Assembly: GCA_016931455.1 (NCBI GenBank)
Contig: JAFGES010000054.1
Location: forward strand, 153,659 to 217,658
DNA length: 64,000 bases
From: Desulfobacterales bacterium
GTDB lineage: Bacteria > Desulfobacterota > Desulfobacteria > Desulfobacterales > JAHDSC01
Reading direction: 5' to 3'
Made by a program: the position numbers and the translations under genes. A model generated the notes under the pieces. That model ran no database searches. It saw only the letters and a list, made by a program, of their open reading frames with translations, and was not told the DNA's origin. Numbering within the stretch: the stretch's first letter is position 1; every line of letters starts with the position of its first letter. This document shows, in pieces, positions 1 to 9,963 of this stretch.

Positions 1-1
1 C

Positions 2-811
2 AATTTTCTGATTCTGGTTGCCCTTCTCAAATATTTTCTTTACGGTCGCATCCTTAAAGCGATGGAAGAACGTGAGAAAAAAATTGCATTAAGGCTGGAA
101 GAAGCGGAGGAACAGAAAAAAGAAGCCACGAATGCAGCCGAGTCACTTCGCCGAAAGAATTTGGAGATAGAAGCAAAAAGTCAAAAAATTTTTTCACAAG
201 CCGTTCAAGAAGCAGAAGATCGGCGTAATGAATTGATCGAAGCGGCTCGGACGGAGGCAGCTGATTTAAAGTCCCGTTGGCAGGATTCCATTCAGCGGGA
301 AAAGGAGGGTTTTCTGCGAAACCTTCGCGAAATGGCCGGTAGCCAAGTTTACGCTATTGCTCGTCGTGCTTTTAAAGATCTGGCGGATGCAGATTTAGAA
401 GATCAGGTCGTTACAGCCTTTATCAAGCACATCCGACAAATGCCGCAAGATGAAAGCCAAAACATTTTCACTTCATTCAAAAATACTGTAGATGATTTAG
501 TTATCCGTAGTGCTTTTGAAATTTCACCCCCAAAACAGAAAGAATTAACACAAACGCTTTCTGAAATCATAAACGAAGCCATTCAAATCCAATATGAAAC
601 AGCTCCTGAATTGATTCTGGGAATTGAGTTAAAAACCCCTGGTCGTAAAATCGCCTGGAGTCTGGAAGATTATATCCGGAATCTGGAAGAAGCCGCCGGA
701 CAAGCCCTTGAGAGCAAAGGGCGTATAATAGATGAAAAAAATGCATCGCCGATTGAAATGAAAACTGAAAAAGAGGGTAGTGAGAAAGACAATGACGACG
801 GATCCGCCTGA
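2..811 (+). CDS. atpF: N-ATPase F0 subunit b (b/delta-like), 5' partial
   Basis: The reading frame is open from the first bases of the window, so the gene starts upstream. The visible frame begins inside a hydrophobic helix ([18 protein letters not shown]), the membrane anchor of a b subunit. A long charged coiled coil rich in Glu, Lys and Ala follows, to about residue 110. The C-terminal half resembles the delta/OSCP-like stalk region, which fits N-ATPases: they have no separate delta gene and an unusually long b subunit. It forms the peripheral stalk that holds F1 against the membrane ring. It overlaps atpA by about 20 bases, so the two are probably translationally coupled. An internal ATG at 62 would remove the membrane helix and is not the true start. 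Confidence 0.88.
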   Translation, partial: NFLILVALLKYFLYGRILKAMEEREKKIALRLEEAEEQKKEATNAAESLRRKNLEIEAKSQKIFSQAVQEAEDRRNELIEAARTEAADLKSRWQDSIQREKEGFLRNLREMAGSQVYAIARRAFKDLADADLEDQVVTAFIKHIRQMPQDESQNIFTSFKNTVDDLVIRSAFEISPPKQKELTQTLSEIINEAIQIQYETAPELILGIELKTPGRKIAWSLEDYIRNLEEAAGQALESKGRIIDEKNASPIEMKTEKEGSEKDNDDGSA

Positions 812-2342
812 ACTAGAAAAAGCGTTAGCTGATACCTCAGATGTTCTCAGTGATGTGCTGAAGAGTTACCGGACAAAGTTGCAGATCCAAGAGGTCGGTA
901 CAGTGTCTTTTGTGGGTCAGGGTATTGCACACGTGAGGGGTTTGCGCGGTGTGAGATCCGAAGAACTTGTTGTATTTTCGGGTGATCGTCTCGGAATGGT
1001 TTTCAATCTTGATCCCGAAGAAATCGGTGTGATCCTGCTCGATGAAGGTGAAGGCATTTCCGCGGGCAGTGATGTTCAGCGTACCGGCCGGGTGCTGGAC
1101 ATTCCGGTCGGCAGCGGCCTTTTGGGCCGTGTTCTGGATTCAAAGGGCCGCCCTATGGACAACTCGGGGCCGCTGAAGATTTCTAAGCGGCTTCCGGTTG
1201 AGCAAACCGCGCCCGCCATAATGGATCGGGCACCGGTTACGGTTCCATTGCAGACCGGCCTTAAAGTAGTAGATGCCCTGATTCCCATCGGCCGAGGGCA
1301 GAGAGAACTTATTTTGGGTGACCGGCAGACGGGCAAAACCGCGATTGTTTTAGATACCTTTCTCAACCAGAAGGATAAAGACGTTATTTGTATTTATTGT
1401 GGTATTGGAAAACGTGCATCCGCTATTGCTAAGTTTATTGCGGACTTACGCGAACGTAATGCCGTGAATTATTGTATTTTTGTCATCGCTACGGAAGACA
1501 ATCAACCGGGACTACAGTTTATCGCGCCTTATGCCGCAACCACGATTGGGGAGTATTTTATGCAGCAGGGTCGGGACGTAATTGTCGTATTTGACGATCT
1601 GACGCGACATGCACGGGCCTATCGGGAACTGTCTTTGCTTTTGCACAGGCCTCCCGGCCGGGAAGCCTTTCCCGGTGATATCTTTTATATTCATTCTCGG
1701 CTCTTGGAACGTTCGACGCATCTTCGAGATGAATACGGAGGCGGTTCACTGACCGCTTTACCGATTATCGAAACCGAAGCCCAAAATATGTCCGCCTATA
1801 TCCCAACCAATCTCATTTCCATCACGGATGGTCAAATTTATCTTTCTCCGGATCTTTTTCAAAAAGGAAACTTGCCGGCCGTCGATGTCGGCAAATCCGT
1901 GTCACGTGTCGGCGGGAAAACACAGCTGCCCGCATATCGCTCCGTAGCCGGAGATTTACGTCTTTCCTATTCTCAGTTTGAAGAATTGGAAATTTTTTCG
2001 CGCTTCGGAACCCGCTTGGACGAAGACACGCGTCAAAAACTGGAACGAGGGCGTAGAGTGCGGCAGGTACTCAAACAGGTTCAGTATAATCCTTTATCCG
2101 TCTCCGAGCAAATGGCTGCCTTGATCGCTGTGAATCATGGCGTTTTTGACCCACTTCCGATTGAAAAGGTGCTCGAAGCCGAGCAGAAGGTTCGCAGTGC
2201 GGTGATCACGCAGCTCCCTGACCTATGTAAGCGAATTGAGGAAGGTGAGGATCTTGGAGAAAAGGAACTCGAGGAGATCATAAAAACAGCTGAGAACGCC
2301 TTGGAAACACAAAATACAGATCAAAAAGATGCAGACGATTGA
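792..2342 (+). CDS. atpA: N-ATPase F1 subunit alpha
   Basis: This is the non-catalytic nucleotide-binding subunit of the F1 head, about 516 residues and close to the family's usual length. The P-loop GDRQTGKT lies at about residues 176-183, and the alpha-type sequence [15 protein letters not shown] follows further on. The order b-alpha-gamma with no delta gene between b and alpha is the arrangement of the N-ATPase operons (atpDCQRBEFAG), a laterally spread, often Na+-translocating F-type ATPase. The ion cannot be judged here because subunit c is outside the window. The start is uncertain: ATG 792 is preferred, but GTG 780 lies in frame and is only 2 bases from an AGAGGG sequence. It overlaps atpG by 14 bases. 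Confidence 0.95.
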   Translation: MTTDPPELEKALADTSDVLSDVLKSYRTKLQIQEVGTVSFVGQGIAHVRGLRGVRSEELVVFSGDRLGMVFNLDPEEIGVILLDEGEGISAGSDVQRTGRVLDIPVGSGLLGRVLDSKGRPMDNSGPLKISKRLPVEQTAPAIMDRAPVTVPLQTGLKVVDALIPIGRGQRELILGDRQTGKTAIVLDTFLNQKDKDVICIYCGIGKRASAIAKFIADLRERNAVNYCIFVIATEDNQPGLQFIAPYAATTIGEYFMQQGRDVIVVFDDLTRHARAYRELSLLLHRPPGREAFPGDIFYIHSRLLERSTHLRDEYGGGSLTALPIIETEAQNMSAYIPTNLISITDGQIYLSPDLFQKGNLPAVDVGKSVSRVGGKTQLPAYRSVAGDLRLSYSQFEELEIFSRFGTRLDEDTRQKLERGRRVRQVLKQVQYNPLSVSEQMAALIAVNHGVFDPLPIEKVLEAEQKVRSAVITQLPDLCKRIEEGEDLGEKELEEIIKTAENALETQNTDQKDADD

Positions 2343-3225
2343 GGGCCTAAAGCGAAAAATTCAAAGCACTGAAGATCTCCAGGCGGTTGTACGCACGATG
2401 AAGACTTTAGCTGCTGTCAGCATTCGCCAATATGAGCAGGCGCTAAAATCGCTCAAGAATTACGATAAAACGATTGAAACGGGCTTTCAGATCGTTATGA
2501 GAAATAACCCGACGCTTTTTAATGAAAAAGGACCGGTTGCTAAAAAACGATTGGGTGCCGTCATTTTTGGGTCCGACCAGGGCATGTGCGGTCAAATAAA
2601 CGAGCAGGTCGTCACCTATGCCGTTGAGACGATCGATGAACTCGGCATCGAACCTGAAAGCCGAACCATTCTTGCCGTCGGAGTTCGGGTCAAAGGTCTG
2701 CTTGAAGATATCGGCCAACCGGTTAAAGATTCCATTTACGTTCCCAGCTCCGTTGCCGGCATAACTCCCACGGTCCAACAAATATTAATGGAAATTGAAA
2801 ACTGGAATCAGGCAATCGGCGTGAATCAAGTTTTTCTTTTTTATAATGAGCAACTGACTGGTGCTTCGTATCGTCCCCGCGCACTCCATCTATTACCCTT
2901 TAATCAAGATTCATTTCACAATCTTCAGAAAGCCCCATGGCCGACACGTGCGCTTCCCACCTATACAATGGATGTCAGCGCGCTTTTGTCCGCTTTGATT
3001 CGACAGTATCTTTTTGTTTCCTTATACCGAGCTTTTGCGGAATCTCTGGCAAGCGAAAATACGAGCCGATTGGTTGCCATGCAAGGCGCTGAAAAAAATA
3101 TCGGGGATCGCCTGGTGGAATTAAATAACGAGTTTCATCAAAAGCGGCAAATGTCGATAACCGAAGAACTGCTTGATATTGTGGCGGGTTTTGAGGCTTT
3201 AAAAGAGGATAGAAACAAAGTGTAA
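2329..3225 (+). CDS. atpG: N-ATPase F1 subunit gamma
   Basis: This encodes the central rotor shaft linking the F1 head to the c ring, 298 residues. Both ends form the expected long helices: the N terminus ([20 protein letters not shown]) and the C terminus ([20 protein letters not shown]), with a Rossmann-like middle ([15 protein letters not shown]). The N-terminal Lys/Arg-Ile-x-Ser pattern is typical of gamma. It starts inside the end of atpA and is the last gene of the operon, with a strong hairpin directly after the stop. The gene order says N-ATPase gamma rather than the ordinary atpG, which would be followed by atpD and atpC. Confidence 0.93.
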   Translation: MQTIEGLKRKIQSTEDLQAVVRTMKTLAAVSIRQYEQALKSLKNYDKTIETGFQIVMRNNPTLFNEKGPVAKKRLGAVIFGSDQGMCGQINEQVVTYAVETIDELGIEPESRTILAVGVRVKGLLEDIGQPVKDSIYVPSSVAGITPTVQQILMEIENWNQAIGVNQVFLFYNEQLTGASYRPRALHLLPFNQDSFHNLQKAPWPTRALPTYTMDVSALLSALIRQYLFVSLYRAFAESLASENTSRLVAMQGAEKNIGDRLVELNNEFHQKRQMSITEELLDIVAGFEALKEDRNKV

Positions 3226-3260
3226 AATTTTTCCCCGCGTTTTGCCGCAGGGAAAAATTT
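3225..3260. terminator. Hairpin at end of N-ATPase operon, likely bidirectional
   Basis: An 11-bp perfect stem (AAATTTTTCCC with GGGAAAAATTT) encloses a 14-base loop and starts at the atpG stop codon. It lies between the convergent atpG and the minus-strand gene ending at 3276. The A/T-rich outer stem can supply a U tract in either direction, although no long separate T run follows. A shared terminator is the simplest reading. Confidence 0.55.
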
Positions 3261-3275
3261 ATAAACTGAGACCGA

Positions 3276-3713
3276 TCACTTCATTCTTTGATAAGTTTGA
3301 ATAATATCATAAATACCATAATCAAAAATGCGGATGGTTTTATTAATGGTTTCCACACATTGTTGAAGATCGACGCCGGTAACCACAAGTGCCTGGGAAT
3401 CAGCAAAAAGCCATATATGTCTCCTAATCATGATTAAGGCATATACGGCTTCATCCAGCGAAATTTTTTCCTTTATTCTTTCCTCAGCATATTTTCTGAA
3501 ATACTCATGAACTTCCGTGTAGGGTTTTTCGCTAAAATAAATTCTTCGTAAATTATCGCAGAATTCAACAGCTGAGAGAACGCATTGGTCCTGGGTTAGA
3601 AGATGATATGAGGGTGTCCTGGGATTTGTTCTCACAGCCTTGCACCATTGTTCGGAAATTTCACCTGCATGGCGCTCGGTAACATCGATTAACTTATCAG
3701 CAAATGCTTTCAT
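3276..3713 (-). CDS. RsbRD N-terminal-domain protein (putative sensor)
   Basis: A 145-residue soluble all-helical protein that matches the RsbRD N-terminal domain found at the front of RsbR-type stressosome and STAS co-antagonist proteins. Recognisable parts are the region around residues 10-30 (ERHAGEISEQWCKAVRTN) and the later RRHIWLF segment. The STAS domain that normally follows is absent, so this is a stand-alone sensory module; free-standing copies are common in sulfate reducers but have no assigned job. The start at 3713 is chosen because AAGGGAGG lies 7 bases upstream; an in-frame extension to 3767 has no ribosome site. Its signal and partner are unknown. A REC-STAS protein is encoded at 14609, but nothing here links the two. 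Confidence 0.75.
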   Translation of the reverse strand: MKAFADKLIDVTERHAGEISEQWCKAVRTNPRTPSYHLLTQDQCVLSAVEFCDNLRRIYFSEKPYTEVHEYFRKYAEERIKEKISLDEAVYALIMIRRHIWLFADSQALVVTGVDLQQCVETINKTIRIFDYGIYDIIQTYQRMK

Positions 3714-4041
3714 TTTATACCTCCCTTCGTTTCTGTTGCCAATGTTTTTAAAATTTTTATAGGTCAATCTATAAAACTATAAAAAAATAGTGCCGAGTGG
3801 TTCTCAGCTCCTTTTCCACAACAGTTAAATGAGGCTTAAAAATAGTGTTACCTTTCTCGTCTGCCGAATATATACCCCTGTGAATACAAAATTCCCTATA
3901 TTTAATTAAACTTATAGCATTTTTAGATATACGGGTCAACTTTATCTATATGTGCTGTTATTTGTGGCACTGATCAGATGGCAACCGTTTAGGATATTGT
4001 CGTTGATGTTTTTGCTAACCTAAAGACGATCACTAATTGCC
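3714..4041. other. Intergenic stretch, nothing recognised
   Basis: About 330 bases between two minus-strand genes. It holds the ribosome site of the RsbRD-N gene at its left edge and is otherwise A/T-rich. I see no open frame, RNA fold or repeat that I can support. Confidence 0.5.
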
Positions 4042-4776
4042 TTACTTCCGCCTATCTTTGATATACATGACCGAATTATTCTTGCGCATATCAATCTGGA
4101 ATAACTCACTTACACGAATCAGATCGCTTAATTTTTTGTATCCATAATTGATAGGAGAGAACGAAGTATTGTTTGAAATATATTGTCCAACCCGAGCAAG
4201 ATGTGACCACCCATCTTCTTCGGCGGTCTGTTCAGCTGCATTCCGAAGCAACTTCACCAGTCCAGCGTCTCCACGCAGTTCATTACGGGATTTCTTTAAA
4301 TCATGAGGGGTGTCTGCTGGTGTATCGTCCGCTTCAGCTGGTGGAATAAGATTTTCTGTATAGATAAATTGTGAACAGGCATTGACAAAGGGGAGCGGAG
4401 TTTTCTTTTCGCCGAATCCATACACCTTGAGGCCATTTGCCAGAATCCGCATGACCAGTGGGGTAAAATCACTATCACTGGTCATAAGCGCAAAGGCACC
4501 AAGCTGTTGTGTATACAGCAGATCCATCGCATCAATAATCATGGCGGCATCCGTAGCATTTTTACCCTGAGTATACGCAAATTGCTGAATGGGTTGAATA
4601 GCAAACGGGTGAAGTTGCTCTTCCCATCCTTTTAGATTTGGGGTTTTCCAATTCCCGTAGGCACGCCTAATATTCGTAACTCCATATTTAGCAAGTTCAT
4701 TCAAGACGCCATCAATAGCCTGATGACTCGCATTGTCACAATCTATCAGCAAAGCAATATTCTGATCCTTCTCCAT
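4042..4776 (-). CDS. NYN-domain protein with C-terminal LOTUS/OST-HTH domain
   Basis: The 244-residue protein begins with a NYN (PIN-like) nuclease fold. The conserved acidic residues are visible at ALLIDCDNAS (residues 8-17), in KNATDAAMIIDAMD, and in the TSDSDFTPLV motif. After a linker at about 150-170, the last 75 residues fit an OST-HTH/LOTUS RNA-binding domain (SHLARVGQYI...YGYKKLSDLI). Proteins of this build (LabA/YacP-like, MARF1-like) are predicted Mg2+-dependent RNases or RNA-binding regulators; the substrate is unknown. It stands alone on the minus strand and looks full length, with all expected acidic residues kept, so it is probably active. Confidence 0.85.
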   Translation of the reverse strand: MEKDQNIALLIDCDNASHQAIDGVLNELAKYGVTNIRRAYGNWKTPNLKGWEEQLHPFAIQPIQQFAYTQGKNATDAAMIIDAMDLLYTQQLGAFALMTSDSDFTPLVMRILANGLKVYGFGEKKTPLPFVNACSQFIYTENLIPPAEADDTPADTPHDLKKSRNELRGDAGLVKLLRNAAEQTAEEDGWSHLARVGQYISNNTSFSPINYGYKKLSDLIRVSELFQIDMRKNNSVMYIKDRRK

Positions 4777-5046
4777 AGGTACGTTCCTTTCTTTGGATTC
4801 ACTCTTATTAGGGTTTTTTCTATTTCTTTCTATTGGTTGTGCTGATTCGTTTCATCCGTAGACCATTCTTCGCTATCAACACAAAAAATTAGGATTTCCG
4901 CAAGTAATTTTTGTAAAAAATTTATACAGGATGCTATAGCATAATGGTTTATACCAATTTTTATCTCAATAGCAGCTTAATTTAAGGCGGATGCTTGACT
5001 ATACGGGAAAAACGACACCGAAACCAAGGGAGAAAAGAAGTCTGCG

Positions 5047-5865
5047 TCAAGCTTCCTTGACGGCTTCATCCTGTTCTTTGATCAGTGTTATCTCCACACG
5101 CCGATTGGCTTGCTTGTTTTCCGGAGAGTTATTGTCAAATAGAGGGCGGTACTCTGCGTAGCCCTGAATAGAAACCCGCTGAGAATCAACGCCGTTTTTG
5201 ATTAAGAATTTTGCAACGTTGACGGATCGGGCTGCAGAGAGTTCCCAGTTGGAAGGAAAATCCGGCGTATTGATGGGGGTATCATCCGTGTGGCCGGATA
5301 CTGAAACACGGTAGCCTTCCTTGGAGGCGATAAAACGGGCAATTCGTTTAAGCGTCGGCTGAAAGTCCTCTATCAGGTCCGCTTGGCCTACGAAAAAGGT
5401 GATGCATTCTCCCAAAGTTAAAATAAGCTGCTGCCGGTCAATTTGAACCGAAAAATTATGGTATTCGATATGATCGATGGCGCTTAAAATATCGAGCCTC
5501 AACTGCTCCAGCGATGGATCGGCTTTGGGAAATTTAGGAATATTAACCCCATGATCCGTTCCAATAAATCTTGAGGAATCAGAAGAAGATACGGATTCTA
5601 CTTGCCCCTCCTGATATGGGACGGGCTTTTCTGTTTGCAAGACAGCTTGATTTTGGGCAAAATGATCTAATTGGGTAACTTTTTCGCTAACCGCACGAGA
5701 ATAAAAAAGGATGAAAAAAATAAGAAGAAGAGTCATGAGGTCTACAAGACTCCAGAGATAGAAATCCTCCTCGGTTGACTGAGTGAATATTTCCGGCAGC
5801 TTAATTCGTTTGTGTTCTAATAATTCGATTTGCCGCTTAAGCTTTTCGTCGTTTGTCTTAGGCAC
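5047..5865 (-). CDS. MotB/OmpA-type stator protein
   Basis: A 272-residue inner-membrane protein with one transmembrane helix (about residues 36-56, SLVDLMTLLLIFFILFYS). It carries the critical ion-binding aspartate of MotB proteins (D42, in SLVDLMT). The C-terminal 120 residues form an OmpA-like peptidoglycan-binding domain (SVSGHTDDTPI, then ANRRVEITL). With MotA it would form an ion-driven stator anchored in the wall. It overlaps the upstream motA gene by 8 bases. No flagellar gene lies nearby, so it may power something other than the flagellum, or be a detached stator pair. The family assignment is firm; the process it drives is not known. Confidence 0.85.
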   Translation of the reverse strand: MPKTNDEKLKRQIELLEHKRIKLPEIFTQSTEEDFYLWSLVDLMTLLLIFFILFYSRAVSEKVTQLDHFAQNQAVLQTEKPVPYQEGQVESVSSSDSSRFIGTDHGVNIPKFPKADPSLEQLRLDILSAIDHIEYHNFSVQIDRQQLILTLGECITFFVGQADLIEDFQPTLKRIARFIASKEGYRVSVSGHTDDTPINTPDFPSNWELSAARSVNVAKFLIKNGVDSQRVSIQGYAEYRPLFDNNSPENKQANRRVEITLIKEQDEAVKEA

Positions 5866-6694
5866 TTTGTTTCCCCGGCAATAATTTTTTCAGGGGGCTG
5901 AGATTCTTTGTTTTCGAAGGAACCGGGGATTCGGTTATATCGGTATGGATTTGTCGGTAGCCCTCCAAATAAGACTGGAGACGATAAAAAATAGACTTGG
6001 AATTTTTTTCCTCGCAAATATCTATGATACCTTCTAAAACGATTGTGAGCAAGAGGGCATCGGCCTGAGTATATTCGGAAAGTTTTTTTGCCAATGGTGA
6101 AAAAATAAAATTACTCAGAAGCAGGCCATATAAGGTGGTGAGCAGGGCAATGGACATGCCCTGACCGAGTTGGCTCGGTTCTCCTATCTGATTCAAGACG
6201 TTAATGAGTCCGATGATTGTGCCCACAAAACCGAAGACCGGCGCAACTTTTGCCATCGTACTGAGAACGTTTTTCTGTGATTGCTTATTGGTAAAGTAGA
6301 GCTCTAATTCTTTTTCCAGCGTATTGTGGATTTCGTAACGATCATAACCATCGATTACCATCTCGATGCCCTTGCGTAAGAATACATTTTCAATCTTGTC
6401 AACGGCCGACTCCAAGGCTTTGATTCCGTGTAACCTTCTCAGGCGGGCCAGATTTTCAATTTGTTTTAAAAGCATTTTATAATCGCTTTTTTCATTTCGA
6501 AAAACTCTGCCGAGGCTGTGAATAAGATCCTTGATGGTTTCCGTGGAAAAAGATAAAAAAGCACTGATTAAAGTCCCACCTAATACAAGCAAACAACTTT
6601 TGAGGTTAACAATGGGTGAGATTTCACCGGCGACGGACTTTGATAAAAAAATAAAAAAAATTGCCCCGACCGAAAGAATAATTTTCTGAATCAT
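5858..6694 (-). CDS. MotA/TolQ/ExbB-type proton channel protein
   Basis: A 278-residue protein with four predicted membrane segments: two near the N terminus (about 1-22 and 30-50) and two in the second half. The second pair contains the MotA signature region APVFGFVGTIIGLINVL followed by a Gly/Leu-rich helix. The cytoplasmic loop between helices 2 and 3 is long and charged, as in MotA. It is transcribed with the MotB gene, which starts inside its last codons. Together they would couple H+ or Na+ flow to torque or force on the cell wall. The lack of flagellar neighbours leaves the driven machine unknown. Confidence 0.85.
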   Translation of the reverse strand: MIQKIILSVGAIFFIFLSKSVAGEISPIVNLKSCLLVLGGTLISAFLSFSTETIKDLIHSLGRVFRNEKSDYKMLLKQIENLARLRRLHGIKALESAVDKIENVFLRKGIEMVIDGYDRYEIHNTLEKELELYFTNKQSQKNVLSTMAKVAPVFGFVGTIIGLINVLNQIGEPSQLGQGMSIALLTTLYGLLLSNFIFSPLAKKLSEYTQADALLLTIVLEGIIDICEEKNSKSIFYRLQSYLEGYRQIHTDITESPVPSKTKNLSPLKKLLPGKQSA

Positions 6695-6892
6695 TTTTTA
6701 TTTCCCTTGAATGTTTTGGATTTTTACTCTAAGGGTTCTGCATATTGTGTGCCAAATTGGATATGTTCCGTGAAGCGCTTCTTATAGGTCATTAGGGTGA
6801 GACGTTTTATTTGAAATGGGAAAAACTTGCCTATTTAAAGGGGCAATTTGTGTTTTTTGCCTAATATGAGTTGTGTGTAAGTGATATAAAAT

Positions 6893-8206
6893 ATGAATTT
6901 CGATATGGTAATTTATAACGGTACAATTATTACCGTTAATTCGGATTTTGACATCATCAAAGATGGATTTGTCGGCATAAAGAATGGAAAATTTGCACAA
7001 ATCGGAAAATTTACTGATGATTTTACCGTCCCGACGGCAGAGGAGGTCATCGATGCAGAAGGGGGCATCATTATGCCCGGGCTGGTCAATACGCATACCC
7101 ATCTTCCGATGACCCTATTCAGGGGACTTGCCGATGACCTTCCACTCTTTCAATGGCTGCACGAATATATTTTCCCAGCCGAACAAAAATATATCCAGGC
7201 TGAAACCGTTCGCTATGGAACTTTACTGGGATGCGTGGAAATGATTTTAGGGGGCACGACGACCTGCTGTGACGGTTATTTTTTTGCAGATGAAATTGCT
7301 AAAGCAGTTTATGACTCCGGCATGCGGGCCATCCTTGGGCAAGGGGTCATTGACTTTCCGGCTCCGGGGGTACCGGATCCAAAAGAAAACATTCAAGTCG
7401 TCCTAAAATTTGCAGAAAAATGGCAAAATGTTTCGCCGCTCATCGTTCCATCCATATTTTGCCATTCGCCTTATACCTGTAGTCGGCAAACATTGAAAAA
7501 AGCAAAAGATGCAGCAGACTCAAAAGCAATGCTCTTTCAGATTCATGTTGCCGAAACAAAGAATGAATGGGATCGGATTTATTCCGAACATCAGACAACT
7601 CCCATAAAATATCTTGATCAAATTGGAATACTCGATCCCAATACGCTCTTGGTACATACGATTTGGGTTGATGATGAGGATATCGCCTTGATCGCACGGC
7701 GCGGGGCAAAGATTTCCGTGACGACTGAAAGTGAGATGAAACTAGCATCGGGCATTGCACCGATTCCTGATTTTTTGCGCTGCGGCATATCCGTTGGGCT
7801 GGGAACCGATGGGTGTGCGAGTAACAATGACCTTGATCTTTTTCGCGAAATGGACTCTACGGCAAAACTTCACAAAGTAAATACGCTGAATCCAACGGTT
7901 CTGGATGCCCCGTCCGTACTGAAAATGGCTACCCTAGAGGGTGCAAAAGCCATTGGCCTGGAAAAAGATATCGGTTCTCTGGAGGTCGGCAAACAGGCGG
8001 ATCTGATCATCATCGATACCGACAAACCGCATCTGGTGCCGATGTATAATCCAGTCTCTCATGTTATTTATGCCGCTGTCGGTTCCGATGTGCGCGACGT
8101 TATGGTTGCCGGGAAAATGATTGTCAGAAATAAAAATTTGCTGACGTTGGATATACAAGAGATCCTTGCAAGAGTAACCCGGATAAGCAAGAATATAAGA
8201 ATTTAG
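6893..8206 (+). CDS. mtaD: 5-methylthioadenosine/S-adenosylhomocysteine deaminase
   Basis: A 437-residue amidohydrolase that hydrolytically deaminates the adenine ring of MTA or SAH, giving the inosyl compound and ammonia. The metal-binding HxH sits in MPGLVNTHTHLPMTLFRG (about residues 61-78). Further metal ligands are the His in FQIHVAET and the Asp in GLGTDGCASNNDLDLF. The N-terminal beta part (IYNGTIITVN) and the C-terminal GSLEVGKQADLIIID are typical of the superfamily. It is directly followed by adenine deaminase and mtnA, which points to methylthioadenosine recycling. Guanine or chlorohydrolase activity in the same superfamily is a less likely alternative. I saw no SAM or SAH riboswitch upstream. 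Confidence 0.88.
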   Translation: MNFDMVIYNGTIITVNSDFDIIKDGFVGIKNGKFAQIGKFTDDFTVPTAEEVIDAEGGIIMPGLVNTHTHLPMTLFRGLADDLPLFQWLHEYIFPAEQKYIQAETVRYGTLLGCVEMILGGTTTCCDGYFFADEIAKAVYDSGMRAILGQGVIDFPAPGVPDPKENIQVVLKFAEKWQNVSPLIVPSIFCHSPYTCSRQTLKKAKDAADSKAMLFQIHVAETKNEWDRIYSEHQTTPIKYLDQIGILDPNTLLVHTIWVDDEDIALIARRGAKISVTTESEMKLASGIAPIPDFLRCGISVGLGTDGCASNNDLDLFREMDSTAKLHKVNTLNPTVLDAPSVLKMATLEGAKAIGLEKDIGSLEVGKQADLIIIDTDKPHLVPMYNPVSHVIYAAVGSDVRDVMVAGKMIVRNKNLLTLDIQEILARVTRISKNIRI

Positions 8207-9922
8207 ATGATGAAACTTTCCAAAATGATAAAAGCCGCACGCGGTGAAACTCCAGTGGACCTGCTCTTAACCCATGCCCGAATAATTAATGTTTTTTCCG
8301 GTGAAATCATTTCCGACAATATTGCGGTGGCAAATGGATATATTGTGGGATTGGGTTCCTATCGCGCCGAAAAAACGATTGATCTCAAGGGACGATTTGT
8401 GGCGCCGGGTTTTATCGATGCCCACGTCCATATTGAAAGTTCCATGGTTGGTGTTACCGAGTTTGTGCGTGCCGTTGTCGTCCATGGGACGACGACGGTT
8501 GTCGCCGATCCCCATGAAATAGCAAATGTCCTCGGCACTGAAGGCATCAATTATATGCTTCGATCCGCTATACGGCAGCCGATAAATATATACCTTACGT
8601 TTCCCTCTTGTGTTCCGGCTACAAATCTGGAAACTGCCGGTGCATCCCTGGACACTGACGACTTGTTGGCTTTTATCGATAAAGATCATATTATCGCTTT
8701 GGCTGAAATGATGAACTACCCGGGGGTTATTCATGGGGACTCTGAGGTCTTAACCAAAATAGAGCAAACCCGAATGCAACGAAAACGGGTTGACGGTCAC
8801 GCGCCCGGTCTTTCCGGCCGAGATTTATCGGCTTATATAGCTGCCGGAATTTCAAGCGACCATGAGTGTACAACCGCGAAAGAAGCCATGGAAAAACTTC
8901 GCAATGGAATGTACATCATGATTCGGGAAGGTACCGGGGCAAGAAATCTTCAGGCACTTTTACCCATCATCAACCGGCAAACCGCTCGTCGAATCATGTG
9001 GTGTACGGATGACCGGCATCCGCATGATCTTCTTCAAAAAGGGCATATCGATTCCATTATCCATGAGGCCGTCGATGCCGGTATCGATCCGGTTACGGCC
9101 ATTCAAATGGCAACAATAAATCCGGCGGAGTATTTCGGTATTCATGATATAGGCGCCGTGGCGCCGGGGCGAAGGGCGGATTTGGTCGTATTTTCCGATT
9201 TGAAAAATCTCAAGGTCGAACAAGTATTTTGTCGTGGGTTGAAGGTGGCTGAGAACCAAAATATTTTACCGCAGGTTGAAAAGCCGGTTCTCGTTAAAAT
9301 TGAGCCGTCCATGAATGTTAAAGGCAATATGCTGGATTTTTTAATTCCTGCCGAAAAAGATTATATCCGAGTGATTGAGATTGTTTCAGGACAAATTCTA
9401 ACCCGTCAGAAAGTCGTGAGAGCCTCTATATCAGAAAATTTTGCCGTTGCCGATCCTTCGCTTGATCTTCTAAAACTTGCAGTGGTTGAACGGCACAAAG
9501 GTTCGGGAAATATCGGGAAAGCCTTTGTGAAAGGGTTTGGATTGCAGCAGGGAGCGCTGGCGTCCAGCGTTACGCACGACTCGCACAATATCATTGTTGT
9601 TGGAACCAATGATGCCGATATGAAGGTGGCGGTGGAAGCCGTCATAAAAATGAAAGGTGGTTTGGCGGCAGCGTGTCGACAAGAAATTCAGGCTCGCTTG
9701 CCACTTCCGATCGCCGGGTTGATGTCGGAAGATACGGTTGAATCGGTGCGGGATCAGTTGGATAATCTTATCCGTGTTGCCCATAGTTTGGGAGTGATGT
9801 TAAAAGATCCTTTTATGACGCTTTCATTTTTAGCGCTTCCCGTAATTCCGGAATTAAAGCTAACTGATAAAGGGCTTGTGGATGTTAGCCGGTTTGAAAT
9901 TGTTTCGCTATTTGTATCGTGA
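8207..9922 (+). CDS. ade: Adenine deaminase
   Basis: A 571-residue metal-dependent hydrolase converting adenine to hypoxanthine plus ammonia. The family's N-terminal part is clear: LLTHARIINVFSGE, then the metal motif APGFIDAHVHIESSM (HxH near residue 74), VADPHEIANVLG, and the TDDRHPHDLL motif in the middle. The C-terminal domain ending in LALPVIPELKLTDKG is typical of bacterial Ade and absent from adenosine deaminases. It starts directly after the stop codon of the MTA/SAH deaminase gene, so the two are co-transcribed and probably coupled. In this setting it would handle adenine released from MTA or SAH. Confidence 0.93.
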   Translation: MMKLSKMIKAARGETPVDLLLTHARIINVFSGEIISDNIAVANGYIVGLGSYRAEKTIDLKGRFVAPGFIDAHVHIESSMVGVTEFVRAVVVHGTTTVVADPHEIANVLGTEGINYMLRSAIRQPINIYLTFPSCVPATNLETAGASLDTDDLLAFIDKDHIIALAEMMNYPGVIHGDSEVLTKIEQTRMQRKRVDGHAPGLSGRDLSAYIAAGISSDHECTTAKEAMEKLRNGMYIMIREGTGARNLQALLPIINRQTARRIMWCTDDRHPHDLLQKGHIDSIIHEAVDAGIDPVTAIQMATINPAEYFGIHDIGAVAPGRRADLVVFSDLKNLKVEQVFCRGLKVAENQNILPQVEKPVLVKIEPSMNVKGNMLDFLIPAEKDYIRVIEIVSGQILTRQKVVRASISENFAVADPSLDLLKLAVVERHKGSGNIGKAFVKGFGLQQGALASSVTHDSHNIIVVGTNDADMKVAVEAVIKMKGGLAAACRQEIQARLPLPIAGLMSEDTVESVRDQLDNLIRVAHSLGVMLKDPFMTLSFLALPVIPELKLTDKGLVDVSRFEIVSLFVS

Positions 9923-9963
9923 TTCTTATCTTATGAAAAACAGTTCACCCAAAGGATTGCAAC

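Noticed and set aside
6695..6892. SAM or SAH riboswitch upstream of the MTA salvage genes
   Set aside because: Expected from the pathway, but no conserved core or terminator was found in the short spacer.
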